From a virus: DNA of 39,075 nt. Made by a program: the position numbers and the translations under genes. The stretch is taken from positions 1-39,075 of IMG/VR virus record IMGVR_UViG_3300023104_000003; one strand, 5' to 3'. Under the pieces are notes generated by a model. It was given only the letters and a program-made list of their open reading frames with translations. It did no database searches and had not been told where the DNA came from. The first letter of the stretch is position 1, and each line of letters starts with the position of its first letter. Below are positions 38,786 to 39,075 of the stretch, piece by piece.

Positions 38786-38831
38786 AGCGCATCGGGTACG
38801 AAACCGATACGCTACACCGCTAAGAATAGCG
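38786..38831 (-). terminator. Tandem hairpins and terminator after the junction-spanning gene
   Basis: Leftward RNA: CGCTA/TAGCG with loop TTCT (38831-38818), then the main stem AGCGTATCGG/CCGATGCGCT with one mismatch (38813-38786), followed by six U. It separates the junction-spanning gene from the lysis unit. Confidence 0.8.
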
Positions 38832-38837
38832 ACAAAC

Positions 38838-39075
38838 TTAAACAGTTTCTTTTATAAACATCGATTTAGCTAAATTAGTTTCTTGTTCATTCGCTTCATG
38901 AATTTCCATAAGGCAATCAACAACAGACATTAAACCTAAAAATGTTTTTTCTTCTTTACTTAAGTATCGTTTTATAAATCCTTTACTAAAAGCTTCCTCT
39001 ATCAATGCTAATTCTTCAAATGAATACCCTGTTGATTTAGCTTGAATTATAGAATCAACCGTTCTTTGTTTTTCT
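38838..39075 (-). CDS. Hypothetical protein, 3' part of the junction-spanning gene
   Basis: Continues the frame of 363-1. Bases 39075-38949 duplicate the contig start; the unique part is 38948-38838 (KTFLGLMSVVDCLMEIHEAN and on to MFIKETV, then TAA). Helical, acidic. Function unknown. Confidence 0.8.
   Translation of the reverse strand, partial: EKQRTVDSIIQAKSTGYSFEELALIEEAFSKGFIKRYLSKEEKTFLGLMSVVDCLMEIHEANEQETNLAKSMFIKETV
38949..39075. repeat. Terminal direct repeat, 127 bp, identical to bases 1-127
   Basis: All 127 bases equal the contig start. 127 is a common maximum assembly k-mer, so it is most likely an assembly overlap that marks a circular or circularly permuted genome, rather than a physical terminal repeat. 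Confidence 0.95.

Noticed and set aside
1-39075. Whole-genome recoding of TGA as Trp (code 4)
   Set aside because: TGA serves as stop in many ATGA or nested overlaps (for example at 3829, 11866, 22698, 32705, 36651 and 38015), and Trp TGG codons are common.
38949-39075. True physical direct terminal repeat
   Set aside because: Length equals a common assembler k-mer and it lies inside a gene, so an assembly overlap is simpler.

Overview
The window is one complete phage genome. Its last 127 bases (38949-39075) repeat its first 127 exactly, and one leftward gene reads without a break from the left end into the right end. The real molecule is therefore a circle, or a circularly permuted genome, of 38,948 bp. 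The host is most likely in the Bacteroidota (Flavobacterium/Pedobacter-like). The DNA is AT-rich, several transcription units begin with the Bacteroidota -7 box TAnnTTTG, Shine-Dalgarno sites are scarce, and two exported proteins have signal peptides cut before Gln-Thr. The HK97-type head genes, long tape measure and tail-tube protein indicate a siphovirus. I saw no integrase and no DNA polymerase.

Layout: nearly all genes run leftward from a divergent promoter region at 35367-35485. First come small early genes (35366-33955). Next are a C5-methyltransferase-like protein, a probable ssDNA-binding protein and a YqaJ exonuclease (33958-32055). A second early unit (31895-28805) holds a stand-alone DnaA domain-IV protein, an N6A/N4C-type methyltransferase and a MazG-like enzyme. 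The replication block follows: CHC2 primase, SF2 helicase, D5-type helicase (28641-24902), then a gene-free region with 12 GGGCA motifs around an AT-rich core (24590-24895), the likely origin. VRR-NUC and small genes lead to terminase, portal, protease, capsid and connectors (21821-15583), the tail tube (15562) and the tape measure (11876). Within the tail region sits a separately promoted ParB-like/ribbon-helix-helix cassette (14358-13103). Tail tip and fibres lie at 8852-2073. A run of small membrane proteins leads through the junction to an M15 endolysin and holin-like cassette (38750-37592).

One short rightward module (35486-37515) carries unrecognised small genes, many overlapping by ATGA or TAATG. 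It meets the end of the leftward lysis unit at a hairpin near 37522-37570.

Points worth a second look: the origin-like repeat cluster; two genes each interrupted by one in-frame TGA followed by TAY, in a genome that uses TGA as a real stop elsewhere; a compact RNA pseudoknot just after the exonuclease stop; a structured RNA with mutually exclusive pairings before the primase; a 136-nt tRNA-Leu-like gene and a degenerate tRNA; and signal peptides on tail-fibre proteins. Function calls rest on motifs read by eye; no database search was possible.
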